NCBI GenBank assembly: GCA_013205645.1 | Contig: JABMMH010000166.1 | Coordinates: 1-7,201 of the forward strand | Source: Polaromonas sp. | GTDB taxonomy: Bacteria; Pseudomonadota; Gammaproteobacteria; Burkholderiales; Burkholderiaceae_C | DNA length: 7,201 nt | Reading direction: 5' to 3' | Part shown: one piece after another, positions 1 to 6,672 of the stretch | Numbering within the stretch: the first letter of the stretch is position 1 | How the letters are laid out: every line of letters starts with the position of its first letter | Position numbers and translations under genes: made by a program | Notes under the pieces: model-generated | What the model was told of the DNA's origin: nothing | Database searches by the model: none | What the model saw: only the letters and a program-made list of their open reading frames with translations

Positions 1-1460
1 CCGTCGTTCAAGGCCAGACCCGTGACGATGCGCTCGCCGTAACCTCCCGCGCCAATGAAGGCGGCAATGGTCGCCGTGCCGATGGCGATCGAGGTCGCCG
101 TGCGGACCCCCGCGACGATGGCCGGTAGGGCCTGCGGCAGCTCGATCTCGCGCATGCGCTGTGCCGGTGTCAAACCCAAGGCCTGGCCCGCCAAACGCTG
201 GCCGGTTGACACCCCACTCAGGCCGGTGACGGTGTTGCGCATGATGGGTAGCAGGGCGTAAAGCATCAGCGCGATCAGCGCGGGCAGCGTGCCGATCAGG
301 CCGAGCGCAGAAATCAGCATCGCCAACAGCGCCAGCGACGGCACGGTTTGCAGCAGGCCGGCGGCGCCCAGCACCACGGCGCGCAGGCGTGGGTGCGGAA
401 AGACCCAGACCGCTAGCGGAATGCCCAGTAGCGCCGCGCCGCCCAAGGCGAGCAAGGTCAGCGTCAAGTGCTGCCGTGTCAGTCGCGCCAAGTCGGGTCC
501 GAACAGCTTGGCCCAAAAGCCGCGCTGGCCGGAGTCGGTGCCTGCACTGGCCGTTGCGGTAGTCGCAGCGTCTGACTTAGACGCAAGGTAGTCCCGCGCA
601 ATCACATCAAAGGCAACGCCCTGTAATTCAGCCCGCGCGTTCATCGCGATCATGGCTTTTTCGTCAATGCTGCCGCCGAGCTTTTGCAGCGCTGCCCACG
701 CTTGGGGAAACCGTTCGGAAACGTCCAGTCGGTAAAGCAGCACAGCGTCATAACGCGCAAAGTAAGCCAGGTCGTCCTGCAGCACACGCAGGCCGAGCTG
801 GCCAATCTTGGCGTCGGTGGTGTAGATGTCGATCACATCGACTTGGTTTTTGGCCACGGCTTCATAGGCCAAACCGTGGTCCAGCGCCAACGGCGTCTGC
901 GGCGCGGCATAACGCTTGGCCAGCCCCGGCCAGCCGTCGGCACGGCCGATGAATTCGTTCGACAAACCCAGCTTCAGGGCCGGCTGCTTCGCCAAGTCGC
1001 TGAGTGAAGTGATGCCCAAACGTTGCGCTGTGTCTTCGCGCATGGCCAGCGCGTAGCCGTTGTTGAAACCCAAGGGAATGGCTGCACCCAAGCCCAGCGG
1101 GGCCAGTGCCGTGTTCACGGCCGCCAGCGTCATTGGGGTTTTATTTTTGAGAATCTCCAGGCTGATGGTGCCCATGTACTCCGGGTACACATCAATGCTG
1201 CCCGCCCGCAGCGCCGCATAAACAATGGCGGTGTTGCCCAAGCCCTGCATGACCGAGGGCGGTGTGGGTGTGTGCGGCGCGGATGTTTGCGCCAGCACCT
1301 GCGCAAGGATGTAGGACTCGGTGAAGCGCTTGGAGCCGATGCGCAGGGTGTCGTCGGCTGCTTGTGCAGCGAAAGTGCTGGTGCTGACAAGGGCCAGCAC
1401 CAGAGCGATGCACCAAGCAGAAAAAGAAGAGGCCATTGAGGCTGGGGGTAGGCGAATCAT
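1..1460 (-). CDS. Osmoprotectant (glycine betaine/choline-type) ABC transporter, binding protein fused to permease; 3' end cut off
   Basis: This is the membrane and solute-capture component of an ABC importer for a quaternary-ammonium or related osmolyte. Reading the minus strand gives 486 codons open to the window edge. Residues 1-34 form a signal peptide with a hydrophobic stretch near 16-31. Residues about 38-290 are an OpuAC/OsmF/YehZ-type binding domain, with IGSKRFTESYILAQ (41-54), VYPEYMGT (91-98) and VDVIDIYTTDAKI (207-219). An Ala/Ser/Thr-rich linker (about 293-315) leads into a permease domain with membrane segments near 331-354, 358-385, 387-408 and 445-470. QTVPSLALLA (371-380) and the EAA-type loop around AGQALGLTPAQ (424-434) followed by IELP are typical of the OpuBB/YehW permeases. 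The ATPase is not in the window and may lie to the left. The start could be ATG 1460 or ATG 1436 (same frame); neither has a clear Shine-Dalgarno. The family is secure; the substrate is inferred. Confidence 0.88.
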   Translation of the reverse strand, partial: MIRLPPASMASSFSAWCIALVLALVSTSTFAAQAADDTLRIGSKRFTESYILAQVLAQTSAPHTPTPPSVMQGLGNTAIVYAALRAGSIDVYPEYMGTISLEILKNKTPMTLAAVNTALAPLGLGAAIPLGFNNGYALAMREDTAQRLGITSLSDLAKQPALKLGLSNEFIGRADGWPGLAKRYAAPQTPLALDHGLAYEAVAKNQVDVIDIYTTDAKIGQLGLRVLQDDLAYFARYDAVLLYRLDVSERFPQAWAALQKLGGSIDEKAMIAMNARAELQGVAFDVIARDYLASKSDAATTATASAGTDSGQRGFWAKLFGPDLARLTRQHLTLTLLALGGAALLGIPLAVWVFPHPRLRAVVLGAAGLLQTVPSLALLAMLISALGLIGTLPALIALMLYALLPIMRNTVTGLSGVSTGQRLAGQALGLTPAQRMREIELPQALPAIVAGVRTATSIAIGTATIAAFIGAGGYGERIVTGLALND

Positions 1461-1485
1461 TGGCTGAGTATCGCCGCCCTGAAAC

Positions 1486-3009
1486 TCACTTCGCCGTCGG
1501 CATCACAAACTCCGCACCCTTGCTGATGCTCTCAGGCCAACGCTGCATGATGGATTTTTGCTTGGTGTAAAAACGCACGCCCTCTTCGCCGTAGGCGTGC
1601 ATGTCGCCGAACAGGCTTTTCTTCCAGCCTCCAAAACCATGCCAAGCCATCGGCACCGGGATCGGCACGTTGATGCCGACCATGCCGACTTGGATACGGC
1701 GGCTGAATTCACGCGCCACGTTGCCGTCGCGGGTGAAGCAGCTGACGCCGTTGCCGAACTCATGGGCGTTGATCAGGTGGATGGCTTCGGCCAGGTCTTT
1801 GACGCGCACGCAGCCCAGCACCGGGCCAAAAATTTCTTCTTTGTAAATGCGCATGTCAGGCGTCACGTGGTCAAACAACGTGCCGCCCATCCAGAAGCCT
1901 TGCTCGCAGCCCGCACCGGCTTGTGCGCCTGTGAAGCTGCGGCCGTCGACCAGCAGCGTTGCGCCTTCTTGGACGCCCAAGTCGATGTAGCCGGTGATGC
2001 GCTGGTGCGCGGCGGCGGTGACGATGGGGCCCATTTCGGCGTCAAGGTTGACCCCGTTTTTGATGATGAGTTGTTCGGCGCGTGCTTGCAGCTTGGGCAA
2101 CAGGCGGTCGGCCACATCGCCGACCAGCACGGCGACAGAGATGGCCATGCAGCGCTCACCGGCCGAACCGTAGCCAGCGCCAATCAGCGCGTCGACGGCT
2201 TGGTCGAGGTCGGCGTCCGGCATCACGACCATGTGGTTTTTAGCGCCACCCAGCGCTTGCACGCGCTTGCCGTGGTGCGCGCCGGTTTCATAAATGTAGT
2301 TGGCAATCGGCGTCGAGCCGACGAACGAAATCGCGTGCACATCCGGGTGCACCAGCAACGCGTCAACGGCTTCCTTGTCGCCTTGCACGACGTTGAAAAC
2401 GCCATCCGGCAGGCCAGCTTTTTTCAGCAGGTCGGCCATGAACAGACTGGCGCTCGGGTCGATTGGGCTGGGCTTGAGAATGAAGCAATTGCCGGCGGCA
2501 ATCGCCACCGGATACATCCACATCGGGACCATCACCGGGAAGTTAAAAGGCGTGATGCCTGCCACCACGCCAAGCGGCTGTCGCAGCGTCCAGTTGTCGA
2601 TGCCGGTTGACACTTGGTCGGTGAAGTCGCCCTTGAGCAGTTGCGGAATGCCGCAGGCGAATTCGACGATGTCGATGCCGCGTGCTACTTCGCCTTGCGC
2701 GTCGGTGAAGACTTTGCCGTGCTCGGCAGTGATGAGGTGCGCCAGTTGGTCTTTGTGTTGGTTTAGCAGTTCTAGAAACTTGAACATGACGCGGGCACGG
2801 CGGATCGGTGGTGTGTCTGACCACGCCGGAAAAGCTGCCTTGGCTGCGACGACGGCAGCGTTCACATCGGCCGCGTTAGCCAGCGCCACACGGGCAGTCA
2901 CGGCGCCTGTGGCCGGGTTGAAAACGTCTTGCTGACGGACCGATGCGCCGGCGACAAGGCGCCCGTTCACATGGTGGCTAATGGTGCTTGGGGTGGTCGG
3001 TGTGGTCAT
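1486..3009 (-). CDS. mmsA: CoA-acylating methylmalonate-semialdehyde dehydrogenase
   Basis: This cytosolic enzyme oxidises methylmalonate semialdehyde with NAD+ and CoA to propionyl-CoA, and malonate semialdehyde to acetyl-CoA. It acts at the end of valine, thymine, beta-alanine or inositol breakdown. The 507-residue product has the usual family length. Visible hallmarks are the aldehyde-dehydrogenase segment ITPFNFPVMVPMWMYP (152-167), FILKPSP (176-182), GGAKNHMVVMPDA (254-266), the catalytic Cys287 in GSAGERCM, and EEIFGPVLG (391-399). Asn258 stands where ordinary aldehyde dehydrogenases have the general-base Glu, as is usual for the CoA-dependent MMSDH branch. The start at 3009 is chosen over an in-frame ATG at 3072 because AAAGGA (plus-strand positions 3016-3021) lies six bases upstream and because the extra 21 residues fall in the promoter region. 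No mmsB lies beside it. The divergent LysR gene is its probable regulator. Confidence 0.95.
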   Translation of the reverse strand: MTTPTTPSTISHHVNGRLVAGASVRQQDVFNPATGAVTARVALANAADVNAAVVAAKAAFPAWSDTPPIRRARVMFKFLELLNQHKDQLAHLITAEHGKVFTDAQGEVARGIDIVEFACGIPQLLKGDFTDQVSTGIDNWTLRQPLGVVAGITPFNFPVMVPMWMYPVAIAAGNCFILKPSPIDPSASLFMADLLKKAGLPDGVFNVVQGDKEAVDALLVHPDVHAISFVGSTPIANYIYETGAHHGKRVQALGGAKNHMVVMPDADLDQAVDALIGAGYGSAGERCMAISVAVLVGDVADRLLPKLQARAEQLIIKNGVNLDAEMGPIVTAAAHQRITGYIDLGVQEGATLLVDGRSFTGAQAGAGCEQGFWMGGTLFDHVTPDMRIYKEEIFGPVLGCVRVKDLAEAIHLINAHEFGNGVSCFTRDGNVAREFSRRIQVGMVGINVPIPVPMAWHGFGGWKKSLFGDMHAYGEEGVRFYTKQKSIMQRWPESISKGAEFVMPTAK

Positions 3010-3062
3010 GGTGAGTCCTTTGTGGTGTCTGTTGAGGATCAGTCTAGGCCTCATCAGGCATT

Positions 3063-3091
3063 TTGATAACACCCTTATTTGTAATTACATT
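3063..3091 (+). promoter_or_regulatory. Candidate sigma-70 promoter for the first LysR gene
   Basis: TTGATA (3063-3068; five of six matches to the -35 consensus) is followed after exactly 17 bases by TACATT (3086-3091; four of six to the -10 consensus). Transcription would start near 3098, inside the spacer of the inverted repeat, so a protein bound there should block its own promoter. This is a consensus match only. I could not identify an equally good promoter for mmsA on the other strand. Confidence 0.4.
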
Positions 3092-3113
3092 GTTCAAATA
3101 AATGAACAATGTA
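3086..3113. promoter_or_regulatory. Perfect inverted repeat, probable LysR operator between mmsA and lysR
   Basis: The arms TACATTGTTCA (3086-3096) and TGAACAATGTA (3103-3113) are exact reverse complements across the six-base spacer AATAAA. The element sits in the 127-base divergent gap, 24 bases from the LysR ATG and about 77 bases from the mmsA ATG. It overlaps the candidate regulator promoter. An 11-base perfect dyad in this place is what an autoregulated LysR operator would look like. The symmetry axis falls between two bases, so it does not centre a textbook T-N11-A box. Assignment to this regulator is inferred from position. A transcript hairpin is possible, but no T-run follows it. Confidence 0.65.
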
Positions 3114-3136
3114 GCCGGTTCTGCTAATCTGCAGGC

Positions 3137-4126
3137 ATGGCTTCTGACCAACTTTCTCCGCTGCTGGCCGACTTGCACTTGTTGACGGTGTTGGCCGCCA
3201 CGCGCAGCTTCACCGAGGCTGCGCGGCGGCTGGGCGTGTCCAAAGCCTCGGCAAGCATGCGCATCAGCGAGCTGGAACGCACGGCCGGGGTGCTGCTGGT
3301 GCGGCGCACCACGCGCTCGGTCGGGCTGACCGAGGCCGGCCAGCAGCTGGTGAACGACATGCTGCCGGCGTTTGGCCGCATCAGCGAGAGTTACACCGCC
3401 GTCAAAGATCTGGTCGGCACGCCGCGCGGGCTGGTGCGCGTCACCGCGCCGGTGGCGCTGGGGCGACAGCACTTGGCGCCGTGCGTGGCGGCTTTTCTGA
3501 AGCAATTTCCAGAGATTCAGATCGAGTTGGAGCTGACCGACCGTTTTGTCAACCTCGCCAACGAAGGCTTTGACCTGGCGATTCGCCACACCAACACGCC
3601 GCCTGAAACGCATGTTGCTTGGGTGCTGTGCGAAACCCGCTCGGTGCTGATGGCCAGCCCGGCGTACCTGGCGGCACGCGGCGTGCCGACGCATCCGTCT
3701 GAACTCAGCACGCATGATTGTTTGTTGTATTTGGGTGGCGGCCATTCTGCCAATTGGACTTTTGTGAAAACCGCCCGCGCTGCCAAGTCAGCCGATGAGC
3801 GCGTCGGCGTCAGCATCCGCGGTTCGCTCAAGGCCAACAACAGCGAGGTCTTGCGGGACGCGCTGTTGGCCGGTTTGGGCATTGGCTTGCTGCCCGATTT
3901 CAGCCTGCCGCCAGCCAACGCCGACGGCGAGTCGTCGTTGCTGCGCGTCCTGCCGGATTGGCAGGTGCAAGGCTTTTTTGGCGACCGAATTTACGCGCTT
4001 AGGCCGTGGTCGGCGCAGGTGCCCAAAGCGGTGCAGTGTCTGGTTGAATACCTGCGCGCGTATTTCGCGTCGGGCTTCAAACCAAGCGTCAACTCAAGCA
4101 TCCATCAACGCGTCACAAAAGGATAA
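3137..4126 (+). CDS. LysR-family transcriptional regulator, CrgA-like subgroup
   Basis: A 329-residue DNA-binding regulator. The N-terminal winged helix-turn-helix spans about residues 10-68, with FTEAARRLGVSKASASMRI (25-43) as the HTH core and RRTTRSVGLTEAG (56-68) as the wing. A linker helix follows. From about residue 97 there is a periplasmic-binding-protein-like effector domain with LVRVTAPVALGR (99-110) and GFDLAIRH (144-151), segments typical of the CrgA/AaeR-like LysR proteins. It is slightly longer than the roughly 300-residue norm because of a polar C-terminal tail (about 312-329). It is divergent from mmsA across a 127-base gap holding an operator-like dyad, so control of mmsA and of its own gene is likely. 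The inducer cannot be read from sequence. The start ATG lacks a strong Shine-Dalgarno, but the domain begins correctly there. Confidence 0.93.
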   Translation: MASDQLSPLLADLHLLTVLAATRSFTEAARRLGVSKASASMRISELERTAGVLLVRRTTRSVGLTEAGQQLVNDMLPAFGRISESYTAVKDLVGTPRGLVRVTAPVALGRQHLAPCVAAFLKQFPEIQIELELTDRFVNLANEGFDLAIRHTNTPPETHVAWVLCETRSVLMASPAYLAARGVPTHPSELSTHDCLLYLGGGHSANWTFVKTARAAKSADERVGVSIRGSLKANNSEVLRDALLAGLGIGLLPDFSLPPANADGESSLLRVLPDWQVQGFFGDRIYALRPWSAQVPKAVQCLVEYLRAYFASGFKPSVNSSIHQRVTKG

Positions 4127-4134
4127 TGCTGAGC

Positions 4135-4650
4135 ATGAACATTCGATGGAAACCCAGCGTCACCGTCGCCGCCGTGATTGCCCGCAACACTGCCGGCGTG
4201 ACGGAGTTCTTGCTGGTGGAAGAACACACGCTTGACGGCTTGCGCCTGAACAACCCGGCCGGCCACCTCGACCCAGGCGAAAGCCCGCAGGAGGGTTGTG
4301 CGCGCGAAACGCTGGAAGAAACCGCCTTTCATTTCAAACCGACCGCCTTGGTTGGCGTCTATGTGTCGCGCTTTGAAAAACCGCTGGCCGGTCAGGCGCA
4401 GACCGAAGATATCACTTACCTGCGCTTTGCCTTTTGCGGCGACCTGGGCGAGTTCATGGCCGGGCAGGCGCTTGACGACGGCATTGTGCGCACATTGTGG
4501 CTCACTGCCGATGCGATTCGCGCCTGTCCCGAGCGCCACCGCAGCCCGCTGCTGATCAAGTGCATGGACGACTATCTGGCCGGCCATCGCCATCCGCTGG
4601 AGCTCATCACCACCGACGCCAGTGTTTACCAAGTCGGCAACGCTTCGTAG
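4135..4650 (+). CDS. Nudix hydrolase, NudJ-like
   Basis: A Nudix-fold pyrophosphohydrolase that would cleave a nucleoside diphosphate-X substrate with Mg2+. The Nudix box is coded at 4261-4329. It reads Gly-x5-Glu-x7-Arg-Glu-Thr-x-Glu-Glu-x-Ala-Phe, so the metal-binding Glu cluster is complete but the usual Gly near the end is Ala. The N-terminal WKPSVTVAAVIAR, the NPAGHLDPGES entry to the box and DITYLRFAF further on resemble NudJ, which in E. coli acts on HMP-pyrophosphate and nucleotides. The substrate here is unknown. Two starts are possible. ATG 4126 overlaps the preceding LysR stop as TAATG, but AGGA (4120-4123) is then only two bases away. ATG 4135 gives a spacing of 11 and a terminus that fits the family, so I prefer it. 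The gene is almost certainly co-transcribed with the regulator. Confidence 0.9.
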   Translation: MNIRWKPSVTVAAVIARNTAGVTEFLLVEEHTLDGLRLNNPAGHLDPGESPQEGCARETLEETAFHFKPTALVGVYVSRFEKPLAGQAQTEDITYLRFAFCGDLGEFMAGQALDDGIVRTLWLTADAIRACPERHRSPLLIKCMDDYLAGHRHPLELITTDASVYQVGNAS

Positions 4651-4663
4651 CATTTGAAACCGC

Positions 4664-5566
4664 TCAGGCGCGGGCTGTCAGCGCTGCGCGCAAATGCGCA
4701 TGGAACATCTTGGCCGGTGCCCTTAAGGTAGCACCGTGGCGCGTGGTCAGCCCGAGCACGCGTGAAACAGCTGGCGCGTGCAGCGCAATGCCGACCATCG
4801 TCGGGTGCGACTCGGGCAGAGCCAGCCGCGGCACCGCCGCCACGCCGAGTCCGGCCTCGACCATACCGAGCAGCGTCGCCATGTGGCTGACCTCAAAGCG
4901 GTAGACGGGGTCAATGCCGGCTTTGGCCATGGCGTCGTCCAGCAGCTGGCGGTTGCCGCTGGAGCGTGCCGCCGTCATCAGGCGCTCCTCACTCAGCGCC
5001 GACCACGCGACTGACGGCTGCGCGGCCAGCGGATGCTCACGCCGCATGGCCAACACAAAGGGGTCGGTGTGGATCGGCTCAAAGTCGACGCCCGGCACCT
5101 GGCTACCTAAAAAACTGATGCCGAAATCGGACTCGCCCGAGATCACGCTGGCCAGCACTTGACTCGCGCCTTCGTCGACCACGCGGACCCGGATCAAGGG
5201 ATAAAGTTCGGTGAACGAGCCCAGCACCGAGGGCAAAAAATGAATCGCCGCCGACGGCACGCAGGCCACTGTCACCCGGCCGCTGCCACTAGCAGCAATG
5301 TCCGAGATGCCGAGGATGGCGAACTCTAGGTCGTCTAGCGCAGCGCGGGCGCGCTCCAAAAAGACCCGGCCCATCGCCGTTAATTCGACCGAGCGGGTGG
5401 TCCGATTGAACAACCGCGCACCCAGAATCGTCTCTAACTTGTCGATGCGCCGGCTCAGCGCCGGGGCCGACAAATGGATGTGGTCGGCAGCCGCCCGAAA
5501 GCTCCCGCGTTCGGCGACGGCGACAAACGCCTGCAATTGCTGCAAATCGAAATTGATGCGTGACAT
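4664..5566 (-). CDS. LysR-family transcriptional regulator, divergent from the Bug protein gene
   Basis: A 300-residue regulator, exactly the usual LysR length. The winged HTH covers about residues 5-66, with GSFRAAADHIHLSAPALSRR (21-40) as the HTH core and LFNRTTRSVELTAMG (52-66) as the wing. An effector-binding domain runs from about residue 96 (GRVTVACVPSAAIHFLPSVL) to the end. The segment FEVSHMATLLGMVEAGLGVAAVPRLAL (about 220-250) is a typical LysR effector-domain region. It faces the Bug-type solute-binding gene across 87 bases, so it probably activates that gene and the following lyase in response to the transported acid or a metabolite. It ends 13 bases from the convergent Nudix gene. 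No good Shine-Dalgarno precedes the ATG at 5566, but no other upstream start is evident. The effector is unknown. Confidence 0.93.
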   Translation of the reverse strand: MSRINFDLQQLQAFVAVAERGSFRAAADHIHLSAPALSRRIDKLETILGARLFNRTTRSVELTAMGRVFLERARAALDDLEFAILGISDIAASGSGRVTVACVPSAAIHFLPSVLGSFTELYPLIRVRVVDEGASQVLASVISGESDFGISFLGSQVPGVDFEPIHTDPFVLAMRREHPLAAQPSVAWSALSEERLMTAARSSGNRQLLDDAMAKAGIDPVYRFEVSHMATLLGMVEAGLGVAAVPRLALPESHPTMVGIALHAPAVSRVLGLTTRHGATLRAPAKMFHAHLRAALTARA

Positions 5567-5602
5567 GCAGCAATGCTATCAAAAGTTGCACTTCACTGAA
5601 TT

Positions 5603-5617
5603 ATGCGTTCGTCGCAT
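5603..5617. promoter_or_regulatory. Candidate LysR binding site (T-N11-A dyad)
   Basis: ATGCG (5603-5607) and CGCAT (5613-5617) are exact reverse complements around a five-base centre. T5604 and A5616 form a symmetric T-N11-A, the classical LysR box. It lies in the 87-base divergent gap between the second LysR gene and the Bug-type gene. Five-base arms are short and could arise by chance, so the call rests on form plus position. Confidence 0.4.
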
Positions 5618-5653
5618 CATCACGGCCACAACGACAACACACCGGAGACCTGC

Positions 5654-6634
5654 ATGCGACCCCCGTTCACTTTCATATCGACGATCTTGACGCCACTTTT
5701 GGCGAGTCTGGCCTTGGCCGGCCCAGCGCTGGCGCAAAACTGGCCCGAGAAAACCGTCACCATCGTCGTCCCGACCGCTGCAGGCGGCGCCAACGACGCC
5801 ATGTCCCGCATCATTGCGCAGGGGCTGAGCGCGCGTTTGGGCAAAGCGGTGGTGGTCGACAACAAGGCCGGTGCCAACGGTGCCATCGCGGCAGAATTTG
5901 TTGCCCGTGCCGCGCCAGACGGCTACACCATCATGTTTGGCTACATCGCCACCCACGGTATCAATCCGGCGCTGCAAAAACTCCGTTATGACCCGGTGGC
6001 AGACTTCGAGCCGATCGGCATGGTGGCGGCGTCGCCCACGGTGCTGGTGGCGAACAACGCCGTGCCGGTCAAAAACGCCAAAGAACTGGTGCAGCTGATC
6101 AAGTCCAAGCCCGACACCTTCAGCTACGCCACCGCCGGCAACGGCACAGCCCCGCACATCGCCGGCGAACTCTTCAAACTCTCGGCAGGTTTGGACGCGG
6201 TGAGCGTGCCTTACAAAGGCTCGGCACCCGCCGTGGTCGACACCATTGCCGGCAACACGCAGTACATGTTTCCCAGCCTGTTCACGGCGTACCCGCAGAT
6301 CAAAGGTGGCAAGCTCAAAGCCTTGGGCATCGCCGGTGAAAAGCGCTCGGCGGTGTTGCCGGACGTGCCCACGCTCGCCGAGCAAGGCATTGCGAATGTC
6401 AATATGTCGCAGTGGTACGCCATGTTCGCACCGGCCAAAACACCAAAGGCGGTGGTCGACCGGCTGAACCGCGAAATGAACGCTGTGCTGGCTGACAAAA
6501 TAGCCGCCAAAAGAATTGAAGACCAGGGCGCCGAGGTTGAAACCGGCACGCCCGAGCAGCTCAAGACCTTGGTGAAAAGTGAAGTGGCACATTGGAAAAA
6601 TGTCGTCACCGCCGCGAAAATCAGATTCGAGTAA
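5654..6634 (+). CDS. Bug/TctC-family periplasmic solute-binding protein
   Basis: A secreted periplasmic receptor of the tripartite tricarboxylate transporter type (Bug family), which captures small carboxylates or similar solutes. The 326-residue product is of normal length. Residues 1-27 form a signal peptide with a hydrophobic core and a cleavage site ALA-QN (27/28). Family segments in order are VPTAAGGANDAMSRI (39-53), VVVDNKAGANGAIAAEF (66-82), APDGYTIMFG (87-96), VPYKGSAPAVVD (185-196), GKLKALGIAG (219-228) and LPDVPTLAEQG (235-245). The start at 5654 is set by GGAG (5644-5647) six bases upstream and by the signal peptide. An in-frame ATG at 5603 would add 17 His-rich residues and fall in the regulatory gap. 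No tctA/tctB membrane genes are visible. The neighbouring lyase suggests the ligand feeds a catabolic pathway. The ligand cannot be read from sequence. Confidence 0.94.
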   Translation: MRPPFTFISTILTPLLASLALAGPALAQNWPEKTVTIVVPTAAGGANDAMSRIIAQGLSARLGKAVVVDNKAGANGAIAAEFVARAAPDGYTIMFGYIATHGINPALQKLRYDPVADFEPIGMVAASPTVLVANNAVPVKNAKELVQLIKSKPDTFSYATAGNGTAPHIAGELFKLSAGLDAVSVPYKGSAPAVVDTIAGNTQYMFPSLFTAYPQIKGGKLKALGIAGEKRSAVLPDVPTLAEQGIANVNMSQWYAMFAPAKTPKAVVDRLNREMNAVLADKIAAKRIEDQGAEVETGTPEQLKTLVKSEVAHWKNVVTAAKIRFE

Positions 6635-6672
6635 GTTCAGCCCACCCATTTTCAACCTTCAAAGAAGACGCC

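Noticed and set aside
55..1439. Plus-strand open frames of 68 to 138 codons in the left part
   Set aside because: All lie antisense to the continuous transporter frame on the minus strand, which carries a full set of family motifs.
1558..2610. 350-codon plus-strand open frame opposite mmsA
   Set aside because: It is antisense to a gene with clear catalytic motifs. The product is His/Ala/Val/Asp-rich without a recognisable domain, as expected of a G+C-rich shadow frame.
3048..3059. Small hairpin GCCT-CATC-AGGC in the mmsA leader
   Set aside because: Four-base arms with a four-base loop and no T-run are too weak to call a terminator or riboswitch.
3010..3072. Upstream in-frame start for mmsA adding 21 residues
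   Set aside because: The added residues are unlike the family N-terminus, and a good AAAGGA site precedes the ATG at 3009.
3044..3745. 233-codon minus-strand open frame reading through the first LysR gene and the divergent gap
   Set aside because: It is rich in Arg, Gln and His with no motif, and it crosses the promoter and operator region. The LysR frame explains the same DNA.
4105..4653. 182-codon minus-strand open frame opposite the Nudix gene
   Set aside because: The Nudix box on the plus strand is unmistakable and the antisense product has no recognisable features.
5603..5653. Upstream in-frame start for the Bug-type protein
   Set aside because: It would put a His-rich polar stretch ahead of the signal peptide. 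The ATG at 5654 has GGAG at ideal spacing.
5579..6655. 358-codon minus-strand open frame opposite the Bug-type gene
   Set aside because: The composition is Gly/His/Arg-rich with no domain or signal, and it fully overlaps a convincing secreted protein gene that has a Shine-Dalgarno. It is a shadow frame.
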